Positions 19,752 to 28,867 of a DNA stretch of 64,000 nt are shown piece by piece; within the stretch, counting starts at the first letter, position 1, and the number at the start of each line of letters is the position of its first letter. This stretch comes from Halomonas sp. 1513. GTDB taxonomy: Bacteria > Pseudomonadota > Gammaproteobacteria > Pseudomonadales > Halomonadaceae. A program made the translations under genes and the position numbers. Location: contig CP019326.1 of the NCBI GenBank assembly GCA_001971685.1, positions 124,001 through 188,000 on the forward strand, written 5' to 3'. Below the pieces are notes generated by a model. The model was not told where the DNA came from and did no database searches. It worked only from the letters and a program-made list of their open reading frames with translations.

Positions 19752-21791
19752 ATGGGCACCGGACTGCAATTCACCCTGGCCCTGGCCAGTGACGACGCCC
19801 TCGACCTGGCGGTGCTCGACTTCACCCTCGAGGAGTCGCTCTCGGCGCCGTTCCGCCTCGCGGTCGAGTTCGCCAGCCGCGACCCCGACCTCAGCCCCGC
19901 GGCCTTCCTCGACCGCGAGCTGACGTTGACGATCTGGCAGGACGGCGAACCGCTGCGCCGCATCCACGGCATCGCCGCCGAGTTCAGCCGCGGCGACCGC
20001 GGCCACCGCCGCACCTTCTACTCGCTGGTGATCCGCCCGGCGCTGTGGCGCCTCTCGCTGCGCCACAACTCGCGCATCTTCCAGCAGGTCTCGCCGCTGA
20101 CCATCATCAACACCCTGTGCGAGGAGCGCGGCATCACCGACGTCGCCTTCGCCGTCACCCGCGAGCCCGAAGAGCGCGAGTACTGCGTGCAGTACCGCGA
20201 GACCGATCTGGCCTTTGTCCAGCGCCTGGCCGCCGAAGAGGGACTGTTTTACTTCCACGAATTCGAAGACGAGGTCGGCGGCGCCCACCGCCTGGTGTTC
20301 GCCGACGACCCGCAGATGCTGACCGCGCTGGGCGAGCGCAGCTACCACAGCCGCGCCGGCGGCAGCGCCCCGACCCGCCATGTGCGCAAGCTCCGCCAGG
20401 TCGCCCGGGTCGCCCCGGCCAGCGCCACCCTCAAGGACTACTCCTTCAAGCAGCCGGCCTATTCACAGCTCCACGAGCACGTGGCCGGGGGCCTCGAGGA
20501 ACATGCGCAAAGAGACGACTACGAGCACTACGACTACCCCGGGCGCTACAAGCACGACGCCTCCGGCGAGCCCTTCACCCGCATCCGTCTCGACGCGCTG
20601 CGCCGCGACGCCGCCACCGCCGAGGCCGAGAGCGACCTGCCCGAGCTCGCCCCCGGCAGCCGCTTCACGCTGAGCGACCACGACGCCGACAGCCTCAACC
20701 GCGACTGGCAGGTGGTGCGGATCATCCACCGCGGCGAACAGCCCCAGGCGCTGGAAGAGGACGGTGTCACCCAGGGCGACGCCAAGGGCATGACCCGCTA
20801 TTACAACCAGATCGTGCTCACCCCCGGCGACGCCGCCTGGCGCCCCGAACCGGACCCCAAGCCCCGCGTCGACGGCCCCCAGGTCGCCTTCGTGGTCGGC
20901 CCCGAGGGTGAAGAGATCCACTGCGACGAGCACGGCCGGGTCAAGGTGCAGTTCCCCTGGGACCGCTACGCCGAACCGGATGACACTGCTAGCTGCTGGA
21001 TCCGCGTCGCTCAGGGCTGGGCCGGCGGCGGCTACGGCAGCATCGCCATCCCGCGGATCGGGCATGAGGTGGTGGTCTCATTCCTCGAGGGCGACCCGGA
21101 TCAGCCGCTGATCACCGGGCGCACCTACCATGCGGTCAATACCGCGCCCTACACGCTGCCCGAGCACAAGACCCGCACCGTGATCCGCACCCAGAGCCAC
21201 CAGGGTGAGGGCTTCAACGAGCTGCGCTTCGAGGACCAGGCTGACCAGGAGCAGATCTGGTTGCACGCCCAGAAGGACCTGGAACTGCTCACCAACAACG
21301 ACCGCACCGAAGAGATCGGCCGCGACAGCCATCTCAAGGTCCACCACGACCGCATCAGCGAAATCGACAGCGACGACCACCTCACGGTGCACGGCAGCCG
21401 CCACACCCAGGTCGACGGCGACGACCACCTGATCGTCGACGCCACCCGCCACGAGAAATACGGCCGCGCCCAGCTGGTCGAGGCCGGCCAGGAGGTCCAC
21501 CACAAGGCCGGCATGAAGGTGGTGATCGACGCCGGCGCCGAGATCACCCTCAACGCCGGCGGCAGCTTCGTCAAACTCGACCCCAGCGGCGTCACCATCG
21601 TCGGCCCCAGCGTCAAGATCAACTCCGGCGGCAGCCCCGGCTCGGGCTCCGGCCAGGCATCGCAAGGGCCCAAGCTGCCGCGGGAGGTGGAAGGCGCGCC
21701 ACAGTTCACGCCGGTGGAGGCGCCGCAGCACGCCGCGCTGCTGCAGCAGCAAGCGCTATGCCCGGTATGTGAAAAGGGCAGTGACGGGTGA
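19752..21791 (+). CDS. vgrG: T6SS spike protein VgrG (TssI)
   Basis: VgrG trimers form the puncturing spike. The 679-residue protein has the gp27-like base (about residues 1-370), including [26 protein letters not shown]. The OB-fold gp5-like region has [19 protein letters not shown] and [16 protein letters not shown] needle region with [22 protein letters not shown] repeats follows. The C-terminus adds a Gly/Ser-rich stretch and a tail with [10 protein letters not shown]. No enzymatic domain was seen in that extension, so it is probably an adaptor-docking tail. It overlaps the DUF4123 gene by four bases. A short fragment of a second vgrG lies at 28719-28775. Confidence 0.96.
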   Translation: MGTGLQFTLALASDDALDLAVLDFTLEESLSAPFRLAVEFASRDPDLSPAAFLDRELTLTIWQDGEPLRRIHGIAAEFSRGDRGHRRTFYSLVIRPALWRLSLRHNSRIFQQVSPLTIINTLCEERGITDVAFAVTREPEEREYCVQYRETDLAFVQRLAAEEGLFYFHEFEDEVGGAHRLVFADDPQMLTALGERSYHSRAGGSAPTRHVRKLRQVARVAPASATLKDYSFKQPAYSQLHEHVAGGLEEHAQRDDYEHYDYPGRYKHDASGEPFTRIRLDALRRDAATAEAESDLPELAPGSRFTLSDHDADSLNRDWQVVRIIHRGEQPQALEEDGVTQGDAKGMTRYYNQIVLTPGDAAWRPEPDPKPRVDGPQVAFVVGPEGEEIHCDEHGRVKVQFPWDRYAEPDDTASCWIRVAQGWAGGGYGSIAIPRIGHEVVVSFLEGDPDQPLITGRTYHAVNTAPYTLPEHKTRTVIRTQSHQGEGFNELRFEDQADQEQIWLHAQKDLELLTNNDRTEEIGRDSHLKVHHDRISEIDSDDHLTVHGSRHTQVDGDDHLIVDATRHEKYGRAQLVEAGQEVHHKAGMKVVIDAGAEITLNAGGSFVKLDPSGVTIVGPSVKINSGGSPGSGSGQASQGPKLPREVEGAPQFTPVEAPQHAALLQQQALCPVCEKGSDG

Positions 21792-22702
21792 CGAGCATGC
21801 GGCATTGGCCACTGACAAATGGCCTGCTGGGCGGCGAGTGGCGCTGGCCCAGTGAGCACAAGGTATATCTGCTGCTCGACGGTGTGCGAGTGCAGGACTT
21901 GGCCCGTCGACTCTATGAATGGTCGGAAGGACGCTTGGAGGCGGACCTGCTGTATGCCGGCACGCCCTGGTCAGACGTCAACGACGTCTCGCCCTGGCTG
22001 GTGCACCTCGCCGGGCCAGAGGACCCTGTCTTGCGGCAGTTTCTGGAGGAGGGCCTCGCGCCGGAATGGGGCTACCTGATCGTCAGTGAGTCCGGCCTTG
22101 TCGAGCTTAGCGACCATCTCCGCGGCCTGATCCAGGTCGTGCATCCCGCCGGTATTCCGCTGCTGCTGCGCCTGGCTGATCCGGCGGTGATTGCCGCACT
22201 CTTAACGCCGGATAGCTCGCCCGTGCAGGTGCCATGGGGGCCTATCGACAGCGTATTGGCGCCGGACGCTGTGGCTGAGGAGTGGCGCTGTTGGTCCCCC
22301 GCGGTGACCGATGCAGCCCCTAACTCGCTGGACCATGCCTATCGACTCTCAGAGCTGCAGCTCCAGCGACTCCAGGCATGCGACCTGCGCCGCGATACTC
22401 GGCGACTGATGGCCTTTGTGGAGCGCCACTGTGTTGACTGGCTACCCAGCATCGGGGGCGCGCAGCGTCATGAGCAGCTTGCCGCGATCATCGCGGAGGC
22501 GCGTGATTTCGGGTTCCACGCCCCACGCGAGTGGGCGCTGCTCTGTACCCTGATGGCCCGTCTCGGCATTACCACTTGGCGAGAGGGTGCCACCGATACC
22601 GCCGCCTACCGCTGGCTCACTGCACCGGATCGCAGCCCTATCGCGCGTCTCGAGGCTGCCCTGCAAGCGGCCAACCCGCATTCATCCCCCGTCATGACAT
22701 AG
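21788..22702 (+). CDS. DUF4123 effector-chaperone (Tap/Tec adaptor)
   Basis: DUF4123 proteins load a specific effector onto the VgrG encoded beside them and are not secreted themselves. This 304-residue protein has the family pattern: [11 protein letters not shown] near residue 24, [19 protein letters not shown] near 55, and [23 protein letters not shown] followed by [15 protein letters not shown]. The start is either GTG 21788, overlapping the vgrG stop as GTGA, or ATG 21797. The large effector follows 12 bases downstream, which makes it the expected client. Confidence 0.85.
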   Translation: MTSMRHWPLTNGLLGGEWRWPSEHKVYLLLDGVRVQDLARRLYEWSEGRLEADLLYAGTPWSDVNDVSPWLVHLAGPEDPVLRQFLEEGLAPEWGYLIVSESGLVELSDHLRGLIQVVHPAGIPLLLRLADPAVIAALLTPDSSPVQVPWGPIDSVLAPDAVAEEWRCWSPAVTDAAPNSLDHAYRLSELQLQRLQACDLRRDTRRLMAFVERHCVDWLPSIGGAQRHEQLAAIIAEARDFGFHAPREWALLCTLMARLGITTWREGATDTAAYRWLTAPDRSPIARLEAALQAANPHSSPVMT

Positions 22703-22714
22703 GGAGCCTGTCAT

Positions 22715-25700
22715 ATGTCCGCGTTCGAGCGACCCACCGATGACCGTGAAGATGGCGCCCTGGCCGCCTACGAGCTCTCCAATCGAGACTGCGATGAGGG
22801 TGGCACCTGTCCGCTGAACAGCGGCAAGGTGCAACTGCTGCCACTGCGCTATGGCCTCGTCGAGGAACTCGAGCCGGGATGCGCCACCCCCTATACCCTG
22901 AGCGCCCGGCCGCTGGGGATTCGCCTGCTGCGCAATGGCTATCTCTACGTGCTCGACGCAGAGACCAACGAACTCGCCGAGTACGAGTTTCGTGACCAGG
23001 GTGATGAGATCACCGGCGGCAAGCTTGAATACGATACCGACCGCACCCTCTACGTCTGTTTCTCCGAAGTGAAGTGGACCGACGCCAAGCGCGCCCAGGT
23101 GGTGGACAGCGAGGAAGACCGCGACGCCTTTATGCAGGCCGTCGATCTCTCGGGTGCCAATCCCATCAACGGCGGTGGCGAACACCTGATCACCACGGCC
23201 CAGGCAGAAGCCTGGGTCGCGGAATTTGCCGAAGAGGCCGAGCCGGAGCCACCCGAAGACGGCCACGCGCAGGAAGGCGAGGCCTACCACTGGGAAAACG
23301 ACCACTACTACCACAAGACCCGCCTCGGCAAGCTGCTCAAGCAGCACGACGTCGAGGATCGCGATGAGTGCCTGTGCCTGGTGGTACGCGACGACATCGG
23401 CGTGATGCGCGACCTGGCCATGTATCAGGACAACGTGGTGGGGTGGATCGAGGAGTGGACGGAGGAGCAGGAGAAACGGACGCAACGCAACTATGTGCTG
23501 GGCTGTTATATCGAGTCCATCACCCAACTGTCGGCAGAGACGCTGGAGTCGCTGGCGCCAGGTGAAGAAGGCTCGCCGGAGTTGGCGCTTTGGCAAGACC
23601 TGGAGGCACTGGAGGAGCCGAACAGAGAGCGCACTCGGCAAACGCTGCTCGACTACCTCAATACGGAGCAAACCCTGCCGCGGTCCTATGACCCTGATTT
23701 GCCGGATGAGCTAAGAGAAAGACTGCTCGAGGTAAGTCCGGACCCCAGTCGAACCAATGCCTATAAGATCCAGCAGATCCAGCAACGGGAAATACGCCGC
23801 TACTACGCCAACGATGCCCTGGCAGACGCCGATGGTGAGCTTGTCGAGCGGCATCTGGACACCTTGGTCGACCTCAAGGAGACCAATAATCGGCGCGTTC
23901 GCGATATTCTGGAAGGGGCCTCCTTCGGTCAGCGCGGGGTCAACGACCTGATTCGCCGCGGCGAAATGGATCGATTCCTGGAGCAGCAGCGGCCCAAGCT
24001 CGAGCGCTGGAACGCCTTGCTCGCCCAAATCAGCCAAGATCGAGCTGAGATGTTGTGCTCAAGCGCCTTTCACGTCGCTGCCTGGTATTTTGACGCCGAC
24101 AGTGAAGAGCAAGTTGAGAAAGCGTTCTCGGCGGAATATGCCTGTACGCGGGATATCTGCCGGGACGACGACGTCATCGAAAGAATCAAGCAGTGGCTCA
24201 CCGAACACCCCGAGTATGATCGTCCCCTCTTTCATACCCGTAGCCTGGAGGAGCAAGCTGCGCTGATAAAGGACTACACGGCGCTCATTTCGGCGGGATA
24301 CGGCATTCTGAATCACCTGGACAACTGGGTTGATAGGCTAAAAGAGGCCGAAAATGGGAAACTGCCCGACCTGACGAAATTGCCGAAGGAGTTACAACCC
24401 TTGGCAAATGGTGCCAGAACCAATCTTACGCCTGCAGTGGGTGCTGGTTTAGCCAAGATCATGGAACAATTGCAACAGTCGATGGGGCAGGGCGATTTCG
24501 TCATGCCGGATCTTGAGGACCTGTTTCGCCAGCTTGATCCCCCTGCTGCATGGGCGCGCATCGTCGATGCTGCGAAGGAGAATGGCGCCCGCTTTGTTTT
24601 CTCGACGCAGAGCCTTGAAGAGCTGATGGACCTGGTGGAAGAGACCCTGGCCCTACGCCAGCGCCTGACTAGCCTGAACAATAGGCGGCAGGCGGCTTCA
24701 GGCACCGAACGTGAGCAGCTTAGTAATCAGCGCCGCAGTGTACAGGCACAGTTGGATGCCAATGAGCAGCGCTTGGCTGCTGCGCTAAGCCCGGTCGGCG
24801 ACGTGGGGGCAGACGATCTTACCCTATCGGAAGGCGACAGCGGCCGTGCTGGTCTGGTGCTGGAGTTCGATGATGCCGGCAAGGCCGTGGCAGTCGGCAA
24901 GCTAACCAGCAATCTTAGGCATGGGATCTACCGTGCCCCACCCGCGGGGCTATTGGGCGATGGTGTTGGACTGCTGGTATTTATTGGCCAGGCGGTGGGG
25001 TTATGGGCGGCGACGAGTGCACTGCGTAATGTGGGTGATGATAAAACGCACGAGAAATTAAAGGATTTAGAGAAAAGATTTTGGGCAGCAACATTTGCGA
25101 CAGGTGCAGCGGGTTTTTTGGCAGCACAAAGTATTGGTGATACCGCGCTTCAGGCTCAGGCGCGTGCGCTGGGGAATGCTGTTAACTCAAGCCGCGCAAG
25201 CGGTGTATACGCTCAGTTAGGGCGAATGCATTTTGGGTTGGGTGTTGCGGGATATTTTACCGGGCTCGGGGCTTCTGTATTCGGTTTATCTAGTAATAGA
25301 GGTAACTGGCAGGACGCGGTGCGGAGGGGAAATGCTGCGGCTCAAGGGGCCGCCGCGCTGTCAATGGTGGGAGATGCCGGGCTGATGGGGGCCCACGGAT
25401 ATGGGTTGGTTTCCAATGCTAGGGTGGGAGTTGCCGTTGCGCGAGGCGCTACGACATGGGCAATGGCAGGCCCGCATCTGGCATCGGTCTTTTGGCGCTT
25501 TAATGGCATTGGCCTGGCGTTTTCGATTCTGCAACTCGGTGGCACTTGGCTCTATAATCGCCACAATATTAGCCAGCACGATCAATGGCTGTTGGCCTCG
25601 CCTTGGGGAACCGAGGAGGGTAATGAGTCCCTTGAACATTATCTCGATGAGCTAAGACGCATCAGCCAAGCCGCCCATATCACCTTGGAAGAGGTCTACG

Positions 25701-26194
25701 CAGAGAGCTGGCGTCCCAACTGGACGCGTAGCCCCGACTACTATCAGGTTGCGCTGCATCTACCTGGACTGTCCCCCGAGGCACTGCAACCCCCACTGGT
25801 TGGGCAGGCGCCCGTTCGCCTCTTGCTCAAGGCCTGGCAGGTGCAGCCTGTAAAGATCTGGCAGCGTGATGGCACGGTACGGGCACCGGAGCATTGGCTG
25901 GAGGCGACTAGCGAGCTGGCAGAAGCGATGGCGCTAGGGACCGATGGCGATAAGGGCCATGTGCTGTTATCGGGGCTGGCGCCGAACCATCGGCAGACCC
26001 CTCATGGGTATGACACCGAGCACTGGGTGGTTGGGATACGTCTGGAGCACCTCGATGACGAAGGGGACTATCAGGCAAGCGACGTTTACATCTATATCGA
26101 CCCGCGCGGTGGGACCGGTAGCGGCAAACGCTATATGCCCTCGGCGTTTCCCCGTCGAGGCGATCCGGGGAGCTGGTATGCTGTGGATCTTTGA
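22715..26194 (+). CDS. Large VasX/BTH_I2691-type T6SS effector, probably membrane-active
   Basis: The 1159-residue protein starts with a VasX-like N-terminal region (about residues 10-110: CDEGGTCPLNSGKVQLLPLRYGLV in two adjoining motifs, then a RPLGIRLLRNGYLYVLDAET stretch). This resembles the MIX-type/BTH_I2691 effector start. A long charged, helical middle follows (about 120-735). Hydrophobic helices come at about 748-770, 789-805, 838-857, 872-896 and 926-949, ending in LQLGGTWLYN. A soluble tail of about 205 residues closes it. Colicin-like proteins such as V. cholerae VasX depolarise target membranes, and this layout suggests the same. No catalytic motif was recognised. Bases around 25020-25310 are clearly less GC-rich than the neighbours. 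Confidence 0.78.
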   Translation: MSAFERPTDDREDGALAAYELSNRDCDEGGTCPLNSGKVQLLPLRYGLVEELEPGCATPYTLSARPLGIRLLRNGYLYVLDAETNELAEYEFRDQGDEITGGKLEYDTDRTLYVCFSEVKWTDAKRAQVVDSEEDRDAFMQAVDLSGANPINGGGEHLITTAQAEAWVAEFAEEAEPEPPEDGHAQEGEAYHWENDHYYHKTRLGKLLKQHDVEDRDECLCLVVRDDIGVMRDLAMYQDNVVGWIEEWTEEQEKRTQRNYVLGCYIESITQLSAETLESLAPGEEGSPELALWQDLEALEEPNRERTRQTLLDYLNTEQTLPRSYDPDLPDELRERLLEVSPDPSRTNAYKIQQIQQREIRRYYANDALADADGELVERHLDTLVDLKETNNRRVRDILEGASFGQRGVNDLIRRGEMDRFLEQQRPKLERWNALLAQISQDRAEMLCSSAFHVAAWYFDADSEEQVEKAFSAEYACTRDICRDDDVIERIKQWLTEHPEYDRPLFHTRSLEEQAALIKDYTALISAGYGILNHLDNWVDRLKEAENGKLPDLTKLPKELQPLANGARTNLTPAVGAGLAKIMEQLQQSMGQGDFVMPDLEDLFRQLDPPAAWARIVDAAKENGARFVFSTQSLEELMDLVEETLALRQRLTSLNNRRQAASGTEREQLSNQRRSVQAQLDANEQRLAAALSPVGDVGADDLTLSEGDSGRAGLVLEFDDAGKAVAVGKLTSNLRHGIYRAPPAGLLGDGVGLLVFIGQAVGLWAATSALRNVGDDKTHEKLKDLEKRFWAATFATGAAGFLAAQSIGDTALQAQARALGNAVNSSRASGVYAQLGRMHFGLGVAGYFTGLGASVFGLSSNRGNWQDAVRRGNAAAQGAAALSMVGDAGLMGAHGYGLVSNARVGVAVARGATTWAMAGPHLASVFWRFNGIGLAFSILQLGGTWLYNRHNISQHDQWLLASPWGTEEGNESLEHYLDELRRISQAAHITLEEVYAESWRPNWTRSPDYYQVALHLPGLSPEALQPPLVGQAPVRLLLKAWQVQPVKIWQRDGTVRAPEHWLEATSELAEAMALGTDGDKGHVLLSGLAPNHRQTPHGYDTEHWVVGIRLEHLDDEGDYQASDVYIYIDPRGGTGSGKRYMPSAFPRRGDPGSWYAVDL

Positions 26195-26229
26195 CCAGCA
26201 GGCGATAAGAGACGAAAGGGAACTCGACT

Positions 26230-27333
26230 ATGAATAATAAGGGACCGGACTTGCCGCAGCCTGAGCTATCTCAGCCTCACCATGCGGGGGACGTACAGGC
26301 GATTCCCGGGGGCCGTATCACCTATCTGGCGCCACTGCCCTTATCGACGGGTCAGCCGCCTCTGGATATGAGCAAGGCCATCAGCGAACTTAACAACACT
26401 TGGCTGGATGTCGGGGGGGGGTGGCCAAGTGTCTATGGGTGGCAGATGATTACTGCGGGATGGTTTGGGTTTGTATTACTATGCTTGATAGGGTTTCCTC
26501 TTGTTAGCTTAGCTTTATTACCTTTAGATATGGCCAAGAGCGTGTATCGCGGCTTTTTTTGGTCGGGTATAGTAGGCGGGGCGGCAGGTTTATTGCTCAT
26601 GTATATAGGCCACTATTTGGGCCTTCAGGATTTAAAGAAAAGCATCCCCGTCCGCTTTAATCGCCAGCGCCGGGAAGTCTGCTTTACCCTTACCGATACG
26701 CAAGAAACCGTCTACGTGCCCTGGGAGTCCTTGATGGCCTGGGTGGTAGAGGCGCGTGGTGCCACCCAGTACGGCGTACAGCAGCAGTATGGCATGGGCG
26801 TCGGCTATGCCCACCCGGAGACGGGGCAGTGGCTAAAGCTCGAGTACATGACGGCGGGGCTGCCCCTGGCGATCAGCAACTGGGAAGCGATCCGTGCCTA
26901 TATGGAGTATGAGGTCCACTCCCTTCATGAGATCCAGGATCCCCACCTGCCGCGAGGCAAGGACGACCCGCCCTGGGAGGGCATGCATACCCTGCGCAAT
27001 GCGCGCCACCGGATGCGCGAGCGCCGGGCCAAGGGGGAAGTCGGGCCGATTTTTACGTTCTTCTGGTATGCCTACCACGTTATCGAACTATGGAACCTGC
27101 CCGGCTACTTGACCGAGTGGGAAGCCAAGCGGTTGATGAAGAGCCGCCCCAAGCTGCGTCCGGCGGAGGTGGAGGAATGGTCCAAACCCCTCCCCGAAGA
27201 TCAGTGGGCCAAGCCCAGCGAGGAGTTGGTGAGGCTCTCCAACGAGGTGAGGCGGATCCGCGAGCGCGATCCGCAGCGTCCGGTCGACGAGGTGTTCGCC
27301 GAGGCGTATCGGCTGGAAGGGATCGAGGCCTAA
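26230..27333 (+). CDS. Putative immunity protein 1 with two membrane helices (DUF6708-like)
   Basis: The 367-residue protein has two hydrophobic helices (about residues 71-99, WFGFVLLCLIGFPLV; and 108-132, GIVGGAAGLLLMYIG). A cytoplasmic-looking region follows with VRFNRQRREVCF, ETVYVPWESL and, near the end, EEWSKPLPEDQWAKPSEEL. From memory this is the family annotated DUF6708, found beside T6SS effectors; I could not check that. Its place 35 bases after the membrane-active effector, with AAGGGA before ATG 26230, suggests an immunity role, as for TsiV2 with VasX. A G9 tract at 26413-26421 encodes part of Val-Gly-Gly-Gly-Trp in frame. A weaker, GC-poor stretch spans the membrane part. Confidence 0.72.
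   Translation: MNNKGPDLPQPELSQPHHAGDVQAIPGGRITYLAPLPLSTGQPPLDMSKAISELNNTWLDVGGGWPSVYGWQMITAGWFGFVLLCLIGFPLVSLALLPLDMAKSVYRGFFWSGIVGGAAGLLLMYIGHYLGLQDLKKSIPVRFNRQRREVCFTLTDTQETVYVPWESLMAWVVEARGATQYGVQQQYGMGVGYAHPETGQWLKLEYMTAGLPLAISNWEAIRAYMEYEVHSLHEIQDPHLPRGKDDPPWEGMHTLRNARHRMRERRAKGEVGPIFTFFWYAYHVIELWNLPGYLTEWEAKRLMKSRPKLRPAEVEEWSKPLPEDQWAKPSEELVRLSNEVRRIRERDPQRPVDEVFAEAYRLEGIEA
26413..26421 (+). repeat. G9 homopolymer inside immunity gene 1
   Basis: Nine consecutive G residues encode Gly-Gly-Gly in frame between Val and Trp, before the first membrane helix. Losing or gaining one G would truncate the protein soon after. Confidence 0.9.
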
Positions 27334-27359
27334 TGTCTAACCTCGCGTAAAGAAACTCA

Positions 27360-28685
27360 ATGTTTAACACCAGCCCCAAAGAGGCCCTTCCCCCGATGCG
27401 CTCAGGCGAGCGTGAAAGCCGCGCCGGGGGCGAGCAGTACTGCCTTAGCCCGTTACCGCTCCCCGTGGATAGCGAGCACGGGGTGGACGTGGCCAATATC
27501 GATGTTCGCCATGATGACGTCACCATGGATATTCGCCAGGGGGCAAGCCCCGAAAGCCTTATGACAGCGGGCCACGTTGCCAGCGGGTTATCGCTTTGCA
27601 TGATACTTCTTTTTCTGATTCTCTGGGCGGGGTTAGGAGGCTATTCCCCAGGTTTCCAGTTAATGACTTTTTTCGGGGGGGGGGTTATATTTTGTTTTTC
27701 TAAATTTCTTTATTCTAGGCATTATATGGATTAATACGCTGCTCAAGCGCCTCCCACCTATTCGCCTCAATCGACAGCGCCGTGAAGTAGCATTTGTAGT
27801 GGATCCCCCGGGGCGCTTTTGGCTACCTGCGCCTCATAATCTGTGGTTAATATCGACGGTGGGTACAGCAGCAGCGATATTGGGGGTTCTAGGTATTATT
27901 GAAATAGGAGAGTGGTTGCGTGGCGCTCGGGAGAGTTTTCCACTTGGTTTGACGGTACTGCACCTCGGCGCAATGGCTTTTCTCTTTATTTATCCCCCTC
28001 TCTACGATGCCATCTGCCGCCTCTTCAAGCGTGAGCGCCGCACGGTGTTGGTGCCTTGGGAAGACGTCGTTGCGGTGTGTGGCTTTAACCCCAGTTTGGG
28101 GCCGGGGGCCATTACCGGCTTTGGCTGGAACTTTGCCCTGCTGCCGCCCGATCCCGAACGGCCGGGTTATACCCTGCCGGGGGCGGGGATTATGGTTGGC
28201 GTTGGCGGCCTGCCCGGGGCCCTGGCCCAGTGGGAGTACATCCGCCGCTTTATGGAAGAGGGCGCCGAGGCGATTACGCCCTCGGCCAAGGAGTGGGGCC
28301 TCGAGTGGTACGACGCCTACGTCGCCCGTGAAAAAGCGGCATGCGAACGCACCAACGACAAGGCCCGCTGGCGGCGCTTTCGACGCAAGCGCCTGTGGGA
28401 ACACGCCCGCTTCGCCCACTGGTACACCGAGTACCGTATGAAGCATGTACTCCCAAGGCGGTCCCCAAGGACTGGCTGGAGGAGTGGTCCAAGCCGCTAC
28501 CCAAGGCGCAGTGGGCCAAGCCCTCTGCCGCCGTCACCGAGCTGAGCGAGCAGCTCCGCGCCGCCTACCAGCGCGGCGAAAAGTTTACCGAGATGGGCGA
28601 TATCGAAAAGCGCTTTGGGGTCGAGGTGGCACCGCCTGCTCAGTCGGCCTATCGTTCACTGCCCTTTGCGGCGAATCCGCATTGA
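27360..28685 (+). pseudogene. Putative immunity protein 2, paralogue of protein 1, broken by two indels
   Basis: Three reading-frame pieces form one gene. ATG 27360 opens a frame that stops at 27734 after 124 residues. The next frame, from about 27685, continues with a membrane helix, then LPPIRLNRQRREVAFV, VPWEDVVAV and more. The last frame carries EEWSKPLPKAQWAKPS and ends at 28685. Removing one G from the G10 run joins pieces 1 and 2. Adding one C to CCC at 28452-28454 joins 2 and 3, giving about 441 residues. The motifs LNRQRREV, VPWE and EEWSKPLP match protein 1, so this is a diverged tandem copy. It may be phase-variable, decayed, or affected by homopolymer sequencing error. Confidence 0.75.
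27675..27684 (+). repeat. G10 homopolymer at the first frameshift
   Basis: Ten consecutive G residues follow TTTTTTC. As written, translation continues for 17 codons and stops at 27734. With nine G the frame would run into a hydrophobic segment (LYFVFLNFF) and on to the conserved RLNRQRREV motif. The tract is the longest G run in the window. Confidence 0.9.
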
Positions 28686-28718
28686 GACTGCCGCAACGCT
28701 AATGACGAGTCCTAACGT

Positions 28719-28775
28719 CGCGCCCAGCTGGTCGAAGCCGGCCAGGAAGGGCACCATAAGGGGGGCACGAGGTAG
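28719..28775 (+). pseudogene. Fragment of a vgrG gene
   Basis: The stretch reads [18 protein letters not shown] and stop in frame. It matches vgrG bases 21465-21516, which encode [16 protein letters not shown]. By eye, 44 of 52 bases are identical over 28719-28770. The rest of the second vgrG is missing. The fragment lies between the broken immunity copy and djlA, at the end of the T6SS locus, and looks like the scar of an earlier vgrG-effector module. Confidence 0.8.
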
Positions 28776-28867
28776 TGAGTGTCTGAGTCCTTGATGCCGA
28801 GGGCATCGAAGGCACGATCTGCGCCCGGCTGCCATAATCCCTGTTTTCCTCGACGTTAGAGATCGCA

